A DNA stretch of 64,000 nucleotides. Origin: an uncultured Alphaproteobacteria bacterium (lineage in GTDB: Bacteria > Pseudomonadota > Alphaproteobacteria > Methylaequorales > Methylaequoraceae). The stretch covers positions 1 through 64,000 of the forward strand of contig CACMJG010000007.1 of NCBI GenBank assembly GCA_902613995.1. The letters run 5' to 3'. Both the position numbers and the translations under genes were made by a program. The notes beneath the pieces were generated by a model. That model searched no databases. It was given only the letters and a program-made list of their open reading frames with translations, and was not told the origin of the DNA. Positions 18,126 to 25,899 of this stretch are shown here, piece after piece (the first letter of the stretch is position 1; each line of letters starts with the position of its first letter).

Positions 18126-18599
18126 ATGATTAAAAAGCAACTCATAATATGTTTTTCACTGCTATTTTTTGATAGTGCCTTCGCTTCTAATTACATAGAC
18201 AAAGGATATTATGTTATAGATTTAAAAAATAAGCTTGAATGGCTAAAATGTACCACTGGTCAACAATGGAGTGACGAAAAACAAGCATGTCTGGGAACTG
18301 CTGTTAAATTGGACCTTAAATCTGTTGAAGAAGCTAATAATCTCCTCAATGAGCAAATTGAAGGTGAGTGGAGATTACCATCGCGAAAGGAGCTTGAAAG
18401 CTTAATTTGTAAAAGTTGCGAGGGAGCAAAAATTGACAAAACTTTTTTTCCAAACACACCAGCCGAACCCTTTTGGACTTCTCAGAGAAATTGGTGGTCG
18501 CCTAAATTCTTTTGGTCGGTAAATTTCTTTACTGGACATTCTTACGGAAGGTTTGTCCCCGAAAAAGAACTTTTTATAAGATTCGTGAAAGATCGTTAA
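18126..18599 (+). CDS. Secreted DUF1566 (Lcl C-terminal-like) protein
   Basis: The 157-residue protein has a signal peptide (IKKQLIICFSLLFFDSAFAS). The mature part follows the DUF1566 layout: EWLKCTTGQQW, then WRLPSRKELESL and FWTSQRNWWSPKFFWSVNF, and a final RFVKDR. Start is the ATG at 18126; an upstream TTG exists but would spoil the signal peptide. It is transcribed away from motA and may share a palindromic sigma-54 promoter with it, suggesting a motility- or envelope-linked role (inference). Confidence 0.8.
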   Translation: MIKKQLIICFSLLFFDSAFASNYIDKGYYVIDLKNKLEWLKCTTGQQWSDEKQACLGTAVKLDLKSVEEANNLLNEQIEGEWRLPSRKELESLICKSCEGAKIDKTFFPNTPAEPFWTSQRNWWSPKFFWSVNFFTGHSYGRFVPEKELFIRFVKDR

Positions 18600-18796
18600 T
18601 CTTTCTGATTAAAATGCTCAATTAATTTAAATAAAAATAGACAGATACCAGCTACAAAAATTAATATTGCTGCATTCCAAGGAGTTACAAACGAAAGATA
18701 ACCTAAATTGTCCTTAAAAGTCAGTGAAATAATGATCAACAGCAGAACAAAAGCTAAAAAAAATCTTATATAGGAACATATTCTACAATTTTTCAT
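18596..18796 (-). CDS. Small membrane protein with CxxC, unknown
   Basis: This 66-residue protein begins MKNCRICSYIRFFLAF and has two hydrophobic segments (about 11-29 and 39-60). The ATG at 18796 is chosen because it overlaps the stop of the upstream SPOR gene as ATGA. Its end overlaps the convergent DUF1566 gene by 4 bases. Not recognised. Confidence 0.62.
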   Translation of the reverse strand: MKNCRICSYIRFFLAFVLLLIIISLTFKDNLGYLSFVTPWNAAILIFVAGICLFLFKLIEHFNQKD

Positions 18797-19398
18797 CTTT
18801 TTAAAATTAAACAATTAAGTTTTACAGATTTAGAATAATCACATATTACTTCACTACTTGAGAGATTATCTGCGGTATAAATAAGTTTAAACAAATTGTT
18901 TTCTTCTAAAATTCCAAATTTTCTTTCAAAATTTGGAAACTTTGTTGACAATAAAGTCAGAATTTTTGTTTTTTGTGTTTCAGCATTTTTCAATTTTGAA
19001 AATGCACCAAATTGAATTTTTAAAGAATTATCATTAAGCATTTGAATAGGTTTAGATTTAATTTCTGGAATTTTATTTTTTATTTTAATATCTTGAGTAT
19101 CCTTTAAATCATTTTCAGATATAGATTGCTCGCTTTTAGATAAAACAGGTTTAGAATGATCCAATTTTATTTCAGCGTTTTTATTACTTAAACTCTCATT
19201 TGAAATTGTTATTTCTTCATCCTTTTTTGAAATTGTTATTTCTTCATCCTTTTTGTTTTGAAACACAGTGTTTTGATTACTTTCAAATACTGGGTAATTT
19301 TTTAATTTACTGTCTAATTTAACTGTCAGATTTTCAACATTTAAAAAAAATATTAAAAAAAGCGGTGGAACTATCAATAATGGTAATACTTTATTCAT
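18793..19398 (-). CDS. SPOR-domain-like membrane protein
   Basis: The 201-residue protein has an N-terminal membrane anchor (LPLLIVPPLFLIFFL), a Lys/Glu/Ser linker, and a C-terminal domain with LKIQFGAFSKLKNAETQKTK, the usual SPOR opening (peptidoglycan-binding, septal). The last strand ends in CLILKR. Start is the ATG at 19398 rather than an upstream TTG. The linker contains an exact tandem repeat of KKDEEITIS. Confidence 0.72.
   Translation of the reverse strand: MNKVLPLLIVPPLFLIFFLNVENLTVKLDSKLKNYPVFESNQNTVFQNKKDEEITISKKDEEITISNESLSNKNAEIKLDHSKPVLSKSEQSISENDLKDTQDIKIKNKIPEIKSKPIQMLNDNSLKIQFGAFSKLKNAETQKTKILTLLSTKFPNFERKFGILEENNLFKLIYTADNLSSSEVICDYSKSVKLNCLILKR
19201..19254 (-). repeat. 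27-bp exact tandem repeat (2 copies) inside SPOR gene
   Basis: Bases 19201-19227 and 19228-19254 are identical. In frame they encode nine residues, KKDEEITIS, twice. The unit length keeps the frame, so copy number could vary without breaking the protein. It lies in the linker between the membrane anchor and the SPOR domain. Confidence 0.9.
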
Positions 19399-19577
19399 TA
19401 AGAATATAATATAATATATCCTCAAATAAGCCAGTATATATGTGGATAAATAAGAGTTTTGTTAATTTAATTTTATATAATTATGGATGTCAACTATCTG
19501 ACTTGATAACAGTGTCAAATTAAAGTTTTGCATTTCTTTACAAAAAATTGTGAAATAATATCGAAAGGAAAAGAATT

Positions 19578-21038
19578 ATGCAAATTTCACAGAATCTCAA
19601 ATTAAAGCAGAGTCAATCTTTAGTTATGACTCCTCAGTTACAGCAAGCAATAAAATTACTCCAGTTAAATAATTTAGAATTAACAAATTTAGTTAATAAA
19701 GAGCTTGAAGAAAATCCTTTTTTAGAGAATGAAAGCGTTGAATTAGATAATCAAAACGATCAAGACACAGAAAAAACGGATGAATTAGATAAATCTTTTG
19801 AAAACGGTGAATCAATTGCAGATGAACCTTGTAATGATGATTTTGAAAATAGGTGGGATAATGATGCAACTTTTGAATTTAATAGTAAACATTCATCCAC
19901 TGAAAGTGCAGATGTTGGAAGTGTAATAGAACAAACTCTTAGCAACAAAGTTTCTTTAAAATCTATACTAAGTAATCAAGCAGATTTAGAATTTGGTGAC
20001 GATCAGGATAAGAACATTTCAGAAATTTTAATTGACTATGTTGACGAAAATGGCTGGATTACTGAAAATTTAGAAGACATTGAGGAATTTAGTGGATTTA
20101 ATTTAAAACAAATAGAAAAAGTTTTAGAAAGAATGCAATCTTTTGAGCCAAATGGAGTATTTGCTAGAAATCTGAAAGAATGTCTCAAAATTCAACTTAT
20201 TAATGAAAACAAATTGGATTCAAAGAAAGAGATTATTATCGAAAATATTGATTTACTTGGAAGTGGAAACATTAAAGGACTTCAAAAACTTACAGGACTA
20301 AAAGAAGAGAAGCTAAAAGACGAAATAAGACTTATTAGAGCTCTAAACCCAAAACCAGGAAGCAAGTATTCAACAGATAATGACAACATCTTCCATCCAG
20401 ATGTAATTGTAACAAAAAATAATTCTATTTGGGCAGTAGAATTAAATCATGGCACACTACCGAAAATTAATATTAATGAGGACTATGTCAAAGAAGTAGA
20501 AAGACTTCAATGCGGAGAATCGGATAAAAAATTTATAAATGAATCTTTAAATTCTGCAAGATGGTTGCTTAAAGCAATTCAACAAAGAAACGTTACAACA
20601 CTAAAAATTAGTTCCGAAATTGTTAATCAACAAAAGGAATTTTTCGAAAAGGGAAAAAAATATCTAAAACCAATGGTTCTTAAAGATGTTGCCAAAAAAA
20701 TCAATATGCATGAAAGTACAGTTAGTAGAGTCACATCAGACAAATTAATGCTAACACCTAGAGGTGTTTTTGAAATGAAACTATTTTTTAGTGCTTCTAT
20801 AAGTAGTACTAAGAAAGGTGAGACTCACTCAGCAGAATCAGTGAGAGAATCACTAAAAAAATTAATTAGTAGTGAACCTGTAAACAATCCATTTAGCGAT
20901 GAGATGATAGTAGAAAAACTTCAAGATGAAGGTATCGATTTAGCTAGAAGAACAGTAGCAAAATATAGGGAGTTGCTAAATATACCAGCCTCATCGGTTA
21001 GAAAAAAAATTATGAAAATTCAAAATATTAATATTTAG
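19578..21038 (+). CDS. rpoN: RNA polymerase sigma-54 factor RpoN
   Basis: The N-terminal activator-interacting region is clear (LKLKQSQSLVMTPQLQQAIK). An acidic linker, the core-binding domain, a helix-turn-helix (HESTVSRVTSDKLMLTPRG) and the RpoN box ARRTVAKYRE at residues 456-465, which reads the -24 element, follow. Length is 486 residues. An aaagga ribosome site precedes the ATG. It lies between motility and envelope genes that carry sigma-54 promoters; no sigma-54 activator (FlbD/FleQ type) is in this window. Confidence 0.97.
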   Translation: MQISQNLKLKQSQSLVMTPQLQQAIKLLQLNNLELTNLVNKELEENPFLENESVELDNQNDQDTEKTDELDKSFENGESIADEPCNDDFENRWDNDATFEFNSKHSSTESADVGSVIEQTLSNKVSLKSILSNQADLEFGDDQDKNISEILIDYVDENGWITENLEDIEEFSGFNLKQIEKVLERMQSFEPNGVFARNLKECLKIQLINENKLDSKKEIIIENIDLLGSGNIKGLQKLTGLKEEKLKDEIRLIRALNPKPGSKYSTDNDNIFHPDVIVTKNNSIWAVELNHGTLPKININEDYVKEVERLQCGESDKKFINESLNSARWLLKAIQQRNVTTLKISSEIVNQQKEFFEKGKKYLKPMVLKDVAKKINMHESTVSRVTSDKLMLTPRGVFEMKLFFSASISSTKKGETHSAESVRESLKKLISSEPVNNPFSDEMIVEKLQDEGIDLARRTVAKYRELLNIPASSVRKKIMKIQNINI

Positions 21039-21139
21039 TTTGATTTAAATTAATTTTATAAATTTATATTTTTAATAATAATTTATTGTCCAAAAAAATA
21101 AAATTAAGACACTTTTTAAGCAAAACCAATTTTACTTTT

Positions 21140-21310
21140 TTAAGAATATACAATACTTTTAATTTCTCTAGAAGATCTATCTAAGAAATGCGAAACTGGA
21201 TAAACATCAGTTTTTACACATTTGTCATTGTCAAAATGCGTAATTTTTATAACTGGATTAGAAGTAGGAATGTTATTTCTAATTTCGTTTGATCTAACAT
21301 ATTTGTTCAT
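21140..21310 (-). CDS. Small orphan protein with sigma-54 promoter
   Basis: This 56-residue protein is not recognised. It is mostly polar, with no membrane segment and one Cys. The ATG at 21310 is preceded by AAGGAGA at the right distance. A near-consensus sigma-54 promoter at 21336-21352 would start the mRNA 15 bases before the ATG. These two signals, more than the sequence, argue that it is a real gene. An upstream in-frame ATG would lie before the predicted transcription start. Confidence 0.68.
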   Translation of the reverse strand: MNKYVRSNEIRNNIPTSNPVIKITHFDNDKCVKTDVYPVSHFLDRSSREIKSIVYS

Positions 21311-21335
21311 TTTTTTCTCCTTGTTGAAATAGATG

Positions 21336-21352
21336 TGCAAATACTTTGCCAA
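21336..21352 (-). promoter_or_regulatory. Sigma-54 promoter before 56-residue orphan gene
   Basis: Minus-strand TTGGCAAAGTATTTGCA has GG at 21350-21349 and GC at 21338-21337, 10 bases apart. The predicted start is near 21325. The 15-base leader holds an AAGGAGA ribosome site. It is one of the best matches in the window. Confidence 0.82.
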
Positions 21353-21361
21353 AGTCTTAAG

Positions 21362-21967
21362 TTAAATATTTTCTTTTTTTAAAATTTCTCTAAAAAATTT
21401 TATTTTGGCTTTTTCATTTCGTTCGTTGTAGCTATTTTTAATAACTATTTTTCGTTGTCTTAAATCATTCCAATAAGTATAGACTTTTTTAAGATAGTTC
21501 TTCTTTCTTTTTGGAATTGATGAATGATATCTTGAAACTGCTTCGTTCCATGATTTATGTTTTTTAAAAAGTTTTAGAAGATAGATTGCCGCGTATTTAA
21601 CGTTTTCTTCAGGCTCGACTAAATGAGATAAATCTTTGAAATTTTTTAAATGATATTTTGTATTAATTTGCATGCAACCCACATCAATACTTTTTTTTAA
21701 ATTTATGTTACTTTTTAAATATTCTATAGTTTGCGACTTATTATCAAAGTACATTGATTTTCCTGACACATTGAGTGTCCATGGCCATGACTGAAACTCA
21801 TTTTTTTTTATACCTGACTCTACAAGTGCTATAGAAGTTAACAATTTATTAGGAAGATTATAAATTTTTCCATACTTCTCGGTTAGGTAATTACAATTTT
21901 CTAATTCTTTTGATTCAAGAAATGTAAATGTTAAAAAGCATAATAAAACAGCTAAAAATAATTTCAT
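21362..21967 (-). CDS. Lytic transglycosylase (SLT domain), secreted
   Basis: It cleaves peptidoglycan glycan strands in the periplasm. A signal peptide lies at residues 1-18 (KLFLAVLLCFLTFTFLES). The SLT fold has catalytic Glu50 in ALVESG, then DVGCMQIN and YHSSIP motifs. It has 201 residues and a basic C-terminal tail. A sigma-54 promoter ends just before the ATG. With motility genes nearby it may be a flagellum-associated muramidase, or serve the M23/bactofilin module (inference). Confidence 0.88.
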   Translation of the reverse strand: MKLFLAVLLCFLTFTFLESKELENCNYLTEKYGKIYNLPNKLLTSIALVESGIKKNEFQSWPWTLNVSGKSMYFDNKSQTIEYLKSNINLKKSIDVGCMQINTKYHLKNFKDLSHLVEPEENVKYAAIYLLKLFKKHKSWNEAVSRYHSSIPKRKKNYLKKVYTYWNDLRQRKIVIKNSYNERNEKAKIKFFREILKKENI

Positions 21968-21978
21968 GACTGTTATTC

Positions 21979-21995
21979 AGCAATTTGAGTGCCAA
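21979..21995 (-). promoter_or_regulatory. Sigma-54 promoter before lytic transglycosylase
   Basis: Minus-strand TTGGCACTCAAATTGCT matches the consensus TTGGCAC-N4-TTGC closely. GG is at 21993-21992 and GC at 21981-21980. The usual start, 12 bases after the C, is 21968, one base before the ATG at 21967, so the mRNA would be essentially leaderless. Confidence 0.84.
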
Positions 21996-22004
21996 AACTT
22001 ACGT

Positions 22005-23384
22005 TTATTTTTTAATTATTGAGCTGCTGAGTAGATCGCGTCCCACTGAAATAAAATCGTACGGGTTAACCGATTTACCATTAACTTTTATTTCATAATG
22101 AAGATGTGCACCTACAGCTCTTCCAGTTGATCCCATTTTTCCAATTACTTCGCCCTCACTGACGTTCATTCCTTTTTTCACGTTCAGTCTATGAAGATGT
22201 CCATACAACGTAGACACACCATGTTTATGGACTATTTTAATTGTTTTGCCAAATGACCCATTTCTTCCTGAAAAAGAAATATATCCGTCGGCAGGTGCCC
22301 TGACCTCTTCTTGCCAAGTGCCAGCCATATCAATTCCATGATGCATTTGTTTTCTTTTGCTTTTAGGGTGAATTCTAAAACCATAAGGACTAGACACATA
22401 GTAATATTGCATGGGTGGTTTTAAAGGTACATAAATTATTGCATCTTTAAGATCTTGCAAAATTTGGAACCTGAGTGAAGTATGGTCCAGCAAATCCTCG
22501 TTATCCTCGCTTACATTTATATTTTCAGCAAGCAAATTGTTTATCCTATGAATATCAAGTTTATCTGGATGAAGTTTCAATTGTTCAAAAACACTTAAAA
22601 GTTGGAAAATTTCAGTATCAATTTTCTTAGTAAAATTAATTATTTTAAGTTTTTTTGTTCTTGGAGCAACAAACGGTATGACAGGGAGCTTCCTATATGC
22701 AAATGATTCTTTTTTGTCTTTGGACGGTTTTGTTAAATCAGGCTTGTTCTTGAAAGCATGTTCAATTGCAACCATTTCAGGACTCGCAAGTTTGGAAAAT
22801 TGTTCAAATTTTATTTCATCTGAATAATTCACGTCATTAGGGAAACTAAGCTTGATGCTTCGCATCATACTTTTTAAATTTAACAATTTGTTCTTTAATT
22901 GATTTTGTAATTCATTTTGAATGTTATTGGTGTCAGTAAATTCGTCTTGTTGTTTTATTACTATTTCTGCTTTTTCAGAATTAATTTCTTGCTCGGATAT
23001 ATTTTTACCTTTTGCAATACTTTTTAATGCTTTTATTTCCGACTCTGTAAAACTCTGTTCATTAATAACTGTATTTTTGTAGACCACATAAGAAAAAAAA
23101 GACGAAACACCAAAAAATAAAAGTTGAAGTATCTTGAAGATTAAAACAAGAAAAATGGCAACAGCAGACAGATAATGTTTGATATTGAATACAACTTCTA
23201 TAGGGCCTTTTTTTGTAAAATAAAGAAATCTTCTTTCTTTGAGAATAAGTCTAAGGTTTTTTGAAAAAACACTTAAATTTCTGGAAAAAATACTTGTTTC
23301 TCCAAACCTTGTACTTGATTTTAAATTCTTTAAAATGTCAGATTTGAACACATTAATGGAAAATTTTTTAGATAAATTTTCCAT
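22005..23384 (-). CDS. Membrane-anchored M23 metallo-endopeptidase (LmdC-like)
   Basis: The 459-residue protein has a basic cytoplasmic N-terminus of about 65 residues, one membrane segment (about 68-95), a helical stalk and a C-terminal LytM/M23 domain. Zinc-site motifs HHGIDMAGTW and GAHLHYEIKV are intact. This layout matches M23 enzymes whose cytoplasmic tail binds bactofilins (LmdC of Hyphomonas, established for that system). Three bactofilin genes are transcribed divergently next door. Expected to cut peptide cross-links in peptidoglycan. Confidence 0.9.
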   Translation of the reverse strand: MENLSKKFSINVFKSDILKNLKSSTRFGETSIFSRNLSVFSKNLRLILKERRFLYFTKKGPIEVVFNIKHYLSAVAIFLVLIFKILQLLFFGVSSFFSYVVYKNTVINEQSFTESEIKALKSIAKGKNISEQEINSEKAEIVIKQQDEFTDTNNIQNELQNQLKNKLLNLKSMMRSIKLSFPNDVNYSDEIKFEQFSKLASPEMVAIEHAFKNKPDLTKPSKDKKESFAYRKLPVIPFVAPRTKKLKIINFTKKIDTEIFQLLSVFEQLKLHPDKLDIHRINNLLAENINVSEDNEDLLDHTSLRFQILQDLKDAIIYVPLKPPMQYYYVSSPYGFRIHPKSKRKQMHHGIDMAGTWQEEVRAPADGYISFSGRNGSFGKTIKIVHKHGVSTLYGHLHRLNVKKGMNVSEGEVIGKMGSTGRAVGAHLHYEIKVNGKSVNPYDFISVGRDLLSSSIIKK

Positions 23385-23388
23385 TTAA

Positions 23389-23931
23389 TTATTTTAGGTA
23401 TAGAACAACGACCAACATCATGTTGGTTAATAGTTGCATTAACATAATTAGCAACATAAGTTTCCAAGAAATTGGATTACTAACATTTAAGCTAAATTGA
23501 GGAAATGGTTGTTTTTCGTCAAACTTTACCGATTGTTTTTTTTCATCAAAAACTCTATCATTTTGGTAACTATCATATGTTTTGTAATTTTGCTTTGTTT
23601 CGAAGGCATTTCTTTTATCAAATTCTATTTTTTCAGTAATCTCCGGTTCTTCAACTTTTTTTGGTTTAATGTTTTGAACTTGAGAGTCTACTGCTGATTT
23701 TTCTTTTCTGTCAAATCTAATGTTTTGTTTATTAGCTGCTTCTGGTTTGCTTTTGTCTATTTTTTTTTCTAAATTTTCTACATAAATGTTTGCTGCCTCA
23801 TTGCTTGAAACAGATTCAACGCTCTTTTTTTCAACCTTTATTTCTGAAGGAGAAACTTTAGAAGCAGGAACCGTCATCTGATTTCTCATTTTTTCTATTC
23901 TATCTCTTATATCAATTACTGGTTCAGTCAT
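23389..23931 (-). CDS. Single-pass membrane protein, partner of M23 gene
   Basis: Not recognised. 180 residues: a Lys/Glu/Ser-rich cytoplasmic region and one C-terminal membrane segment (about 158-179, WKLMLLIMLMQLLTNMMLVV). It is 4 bases upstream of the M23 gene in one operon, with a sigma-54-like promoter in front. A tail-anchored link between bactofilin filaments and the membrane is a possibility suggested only by position. Confidence 0.72.
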   Translation of the reverse strand: MTEPVIDIRDRIEKMRNQMTVPASKVSPSEIKVEKKSVESVSSNEAANIYVENLEKKIDKSKPEAANKQNIRFDRKEKSAVDSQVQNIKPKKVEEPEITEKIEFDKRNAFETKQNYKTYDSYQNDRVFDEKKQSVKFDEKQPFPQFSLNVSNPISWKLMLLIMLMQLLTNMMLVVVLYLK

Positions 23932-23972
23932 ATTGGGTTAATTTACAATAAAATTTGTTAAAAGTAAATTTA

Positions 23973-23989
23973 TGCATTTAGTAAGCCAA
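23973..23989 (-). promoter_or_regulatory. Candidate sigma-54 promoter before M23 operon
   Basis: Minus-strand TTGGCTTACTAAATGCA has GG at 23987-23986 and GC at 23975-23974 with 10 bases between. It has ATGC in place of TTGC, so it is weaker than its neighbours. Predicted start near 23962, 31 bases before the ATG at 23931. It diverges from the bactofilin promoter about 70 bases away. Confidence 0.6.
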
Positions 23990-24059
23990 AATTAAAATAA
24001 TAAAACTTTTTTTTTAATTTTTTTTATGATAAGCATAAAATTCAAAAAATTAATACAAA

Positions 24060-24076
24060 TTGGCAAAATTATTGCA
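24060..24076 (+). promoter_or_regulatory. Sigma-54 promoter before bactofilin operon
   Basis: TTGGCAAAATTATTGCA has GG at 24062-24063 and GC at 24074-24075. The predicted start, 24087, is one base before the ATG at 24088, so the transcript would be leaderless. No ribosome-binding site is visible upstream of the ATG, which agrees. Confidence 0.78.
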
Positions 24077-24087
24077 AAAATAGAAAA

Positions 24088-24510
24088 ATGTTTTCTAGAA
24101 ACCCAGATAAAACTGTTAAAAAAACCTCGACTTCCTCTAGCGTAATTGGTACCGAAATGCAAATCAACGGTAATATAAAGTGTAGTGGAAAGCTAGTGCT
24201 TAAAGGAATTGTCAAAGGTAATATTGAGTGTGAACATGTTCATATCTCTGCCGAAGGAAATCAAAAAGGTAATATAAAAGCTTTCGAATGTATAATTGGA
24301 GGTAATTTTGAAGGAGATGTTACTGCTGAATCACTCTCAATCGAATCTGCAGCCAACATAAAAGGAAATATGTATTACAATAGTTTAAGTGCAAGACCCG
24401 GTGCTAATTTAGAGATTCAGCTTTTCCGTGGATTAGACAAAAGAATTGAAGATAAAAGTTCAGAAAAAGAAAAAAAAAAGAAACAATCAAAAAAATCTAA
24501 GGGTATATAA
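24088..24510 (+). CDS. Bactofilin 1
   Basis: Bactofilins are self-polymerising cytoskeletal proteins with a beta-helix core. This 140-residue protein has the repeated hydrophobic/Gly pattern (GTEMQINGNIKCSGKLVLKG, then VKGNIECEHVHIS and GGNFEGDVTAESL) flanked by a polar N-tail and a Lys-rich C-tail. It has no membrane segment. It is the first of three adjacent bactofilin genes and diverges from the M23 operon. Confidence 0.92.
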   Translation: MFSRNPDKTVKKTSTSSSVIGTEMQINGNIKCSGKLVLKGIVKGNIECEHVHISAEGNQKGNIKAFECIIGGNFEGDVTAESLSIESAANIKGNMYYNSLSARPGANLEIQLFRGLDKRIEDKSSEKEKKKKQSKKSKGI

Positions 24511-24512
24511 TA

Positions 24513-24866
24513 ATGGCAGATAATCAATCAATTATAGGAAGAGGCGCAATATTTAAGGGTAAAATCTCTAATGCATCAACTATAGAAATTAATGGAAGAG
24601 TCGAAGCAGATATTAAATCTGACAAGGTAACACTTGGAAAACATGCTTCACTTGAAGGTTCAATAATTTCTGAATTAGTAGTAATCTCTGGAAATTATCA
24701 AGGTAAAATTAAAGCTGATTCTGTTTGGCTCACAGATTCTTCTGTTATTACTGGAGAAATTAATTACAAATCACTACAGATGGACAGAGGAGCGGCGCTT
24801 AACTGTAAGATCATCCACAATTGGGATGAAAATAAGCTAAAAAATAATAAACAGATCGAGGATTAA
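24513..24866 (+). CDS. Bactofilin 2
   Basis: 117 residues with the same beta-helix repeats (GRGAIFKGKISNASTIEING, then RVEADIKSDKVTLGKHASLEG). The N-tail is shorter than in bactofilin 1. It is separated from the previous gene by 2 bases and from the next by 2 bases, so all three are one operon. Sequence is clearly different from its neighbours, so the copies are old paralogues rather than a recent duplication. Confidence 0.92.
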   Translation: MADNQSIIGRGAIFKGKISNASTIEINGRVEADIKSDKVTLGKHASLEGSIISELVVISGNYQGKIKADSVWLTDSSVITGEINYKSLQMDRGAALNCKIIHNWDENKLKNNKQIED

Positions 24867-24868
24867 AC

Positions 24869-25186
24869 ATGAGTGATATTACTTACATTAACAAGAATCT
24901 TCTGATGGAAGGGCAATTAGAATCGAAAGATGGTCAAGTTGTTATAGCTGGAAATTTTAAAGGTAATATCGTTGCTAGATCCGTAATTATTGAACCTACT
25001 GCGCTATTTAATGGAAACATAAATGCAGAACACCTTAAAGTAGAGGGTAAAGTTGACGGAGATGTTACCGCTGACCTTTTGGAAGTAGGTAACAGTGGAG
25101 TAATTGACGGTAAATTAAAAACTAATTCGCTTTCAGTCGATTCTGGAGCTCAAATTTCAGGTAATGTTGGTAGAATTTCTGGTTAG
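24869..25186 (+). CDS. Bactofilin 3
   Basis: 105 residues, almost only the bactofilin core (LLMEGQLESKDGQVVIAGNF, then KGNIVARSVIIEPTALFNGN and VDGDVTADLLEVG). It is the shortest of the three and lacks long tails. Its last 30 bases overlap the end of a convergent small ORF. Confidence 0.92.
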   Translation: MSDITYINKNLLMEGQLESKDGQVVIAGNFKGNIVARSVIIEPTALFNGNINAEHLKVEGKVDGDVTADLLEVGNSGVIDGKLKTNSLSVDSGAQISGNVGRISG

Positions 25187-25429
25187 TTCAAACTTTTTTT
25201 GAGTATCGATACAATTTTTAAAAAAATTAAGCGTCTCCTTTTCACCATCTAACCTTTCAAGATTAATTGAAGCAAATCTTCCAGCAGCGAGGGAAACAGC
25301 CCATAAATCACGCTCATTGATTGCATAGCTAGTTAAAATTCTTTCAATTTCATCTCTAATTTCAACCATTTTTTTTTTCTTTTTATTTAATAAATTTGGA
25401 AATTTAATTATGTTCTTCGTATCATGCAT
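25157..25429 (-). CDS. Small hypothetical protein
   Basis: A 90-residue reading frame (a 70-residue form could start at the internal ATG in KKKKMVEIRDE). The stretch VEIRDEIERILTSYAINERD looks like a normal soluble helical protein, not a shadow frame. It overlaps bactofilin 3 tail to tail by 30 bases. No recognised family and no clear promoter. Confidence 0.5.
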   Translation of the reverse strand: MHDTKNIIKFPNLLNKKKKKMVEIRDEIERILTSYAINERDLWAVSLAAGRFASINLERLDGEKETLNFFKNCIDTQKKFELTRNSTNIT

Positions 25430-25515
25430 AAGTAAAATAACGACAATATCTCAAAAATTTTAATAAATTAATGATTTATTTTAAGTTATGATTTAAAAAT
25501 ATAGTAAATTTAGCT

Positions 25516-25899
25516 ATGAAAAAAAAACAACAGAATTTACCAGCCAAAACTAAACAAAACGAAGTTATAACTGTTAATCAAGAAAAAACAAAAACACTTG
25601 ATATAACCAATAAACTCCATCATTTTAAAAATAGATCTGAAGTAAGAAAATTTCTTCCAGATATACTTGGAAGGGTTCTAGCAAGGATTTGGATAGACTC
25701 GAAATTTAAAGAAGAGTTTGAGCAAGATCCTCAGAAAACTCTCGAATTTAACGGCGTATATCTTCCAGAAGACATGTCAATAGAATTTCAGAAGCCTAAC
25801 TCTGATAGACCAAGAATCGTGGTGTATGAACAAAGACCAAACTCCAAGTTTAGACTTAGAGTTTTATATCTGCAGTTGATAATGATGGCGGGAAGGTGA
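25516..25899 (+). CDS. NHLP / nitrile-hydratase-alpha-like protein
   Basis: 127 residues. The central part (RVLARIWIDSKFKEEFEQDP, then QKTLEFNGVYLPEDMSIEF) follows the pattern of nitrile hydratase alpha-type leader domains (L-R-W-D-F-L-DP-L-G-LP). In other bacteria such domains serve as leader peptides for modified peptides or as part of nitrile hydratase. The Cys cluster of the enzyme is absent, and no modifying enzymes are near. Function is unknown. Its stop overlaps the next start by 4 bases. Confidence 0.65.
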   Translation: MKKKQQNLPAKTKQNEVITVNQEKTKTLDITNKLHHFKNRSEVRKFLPDILGRVLARIWIDSKFKEEFEQDPQKTLEFNGVYLPEDMSIEFQKPNSDRPRIVVYEQRPNSKFRLRVLYLQLIMMAGR

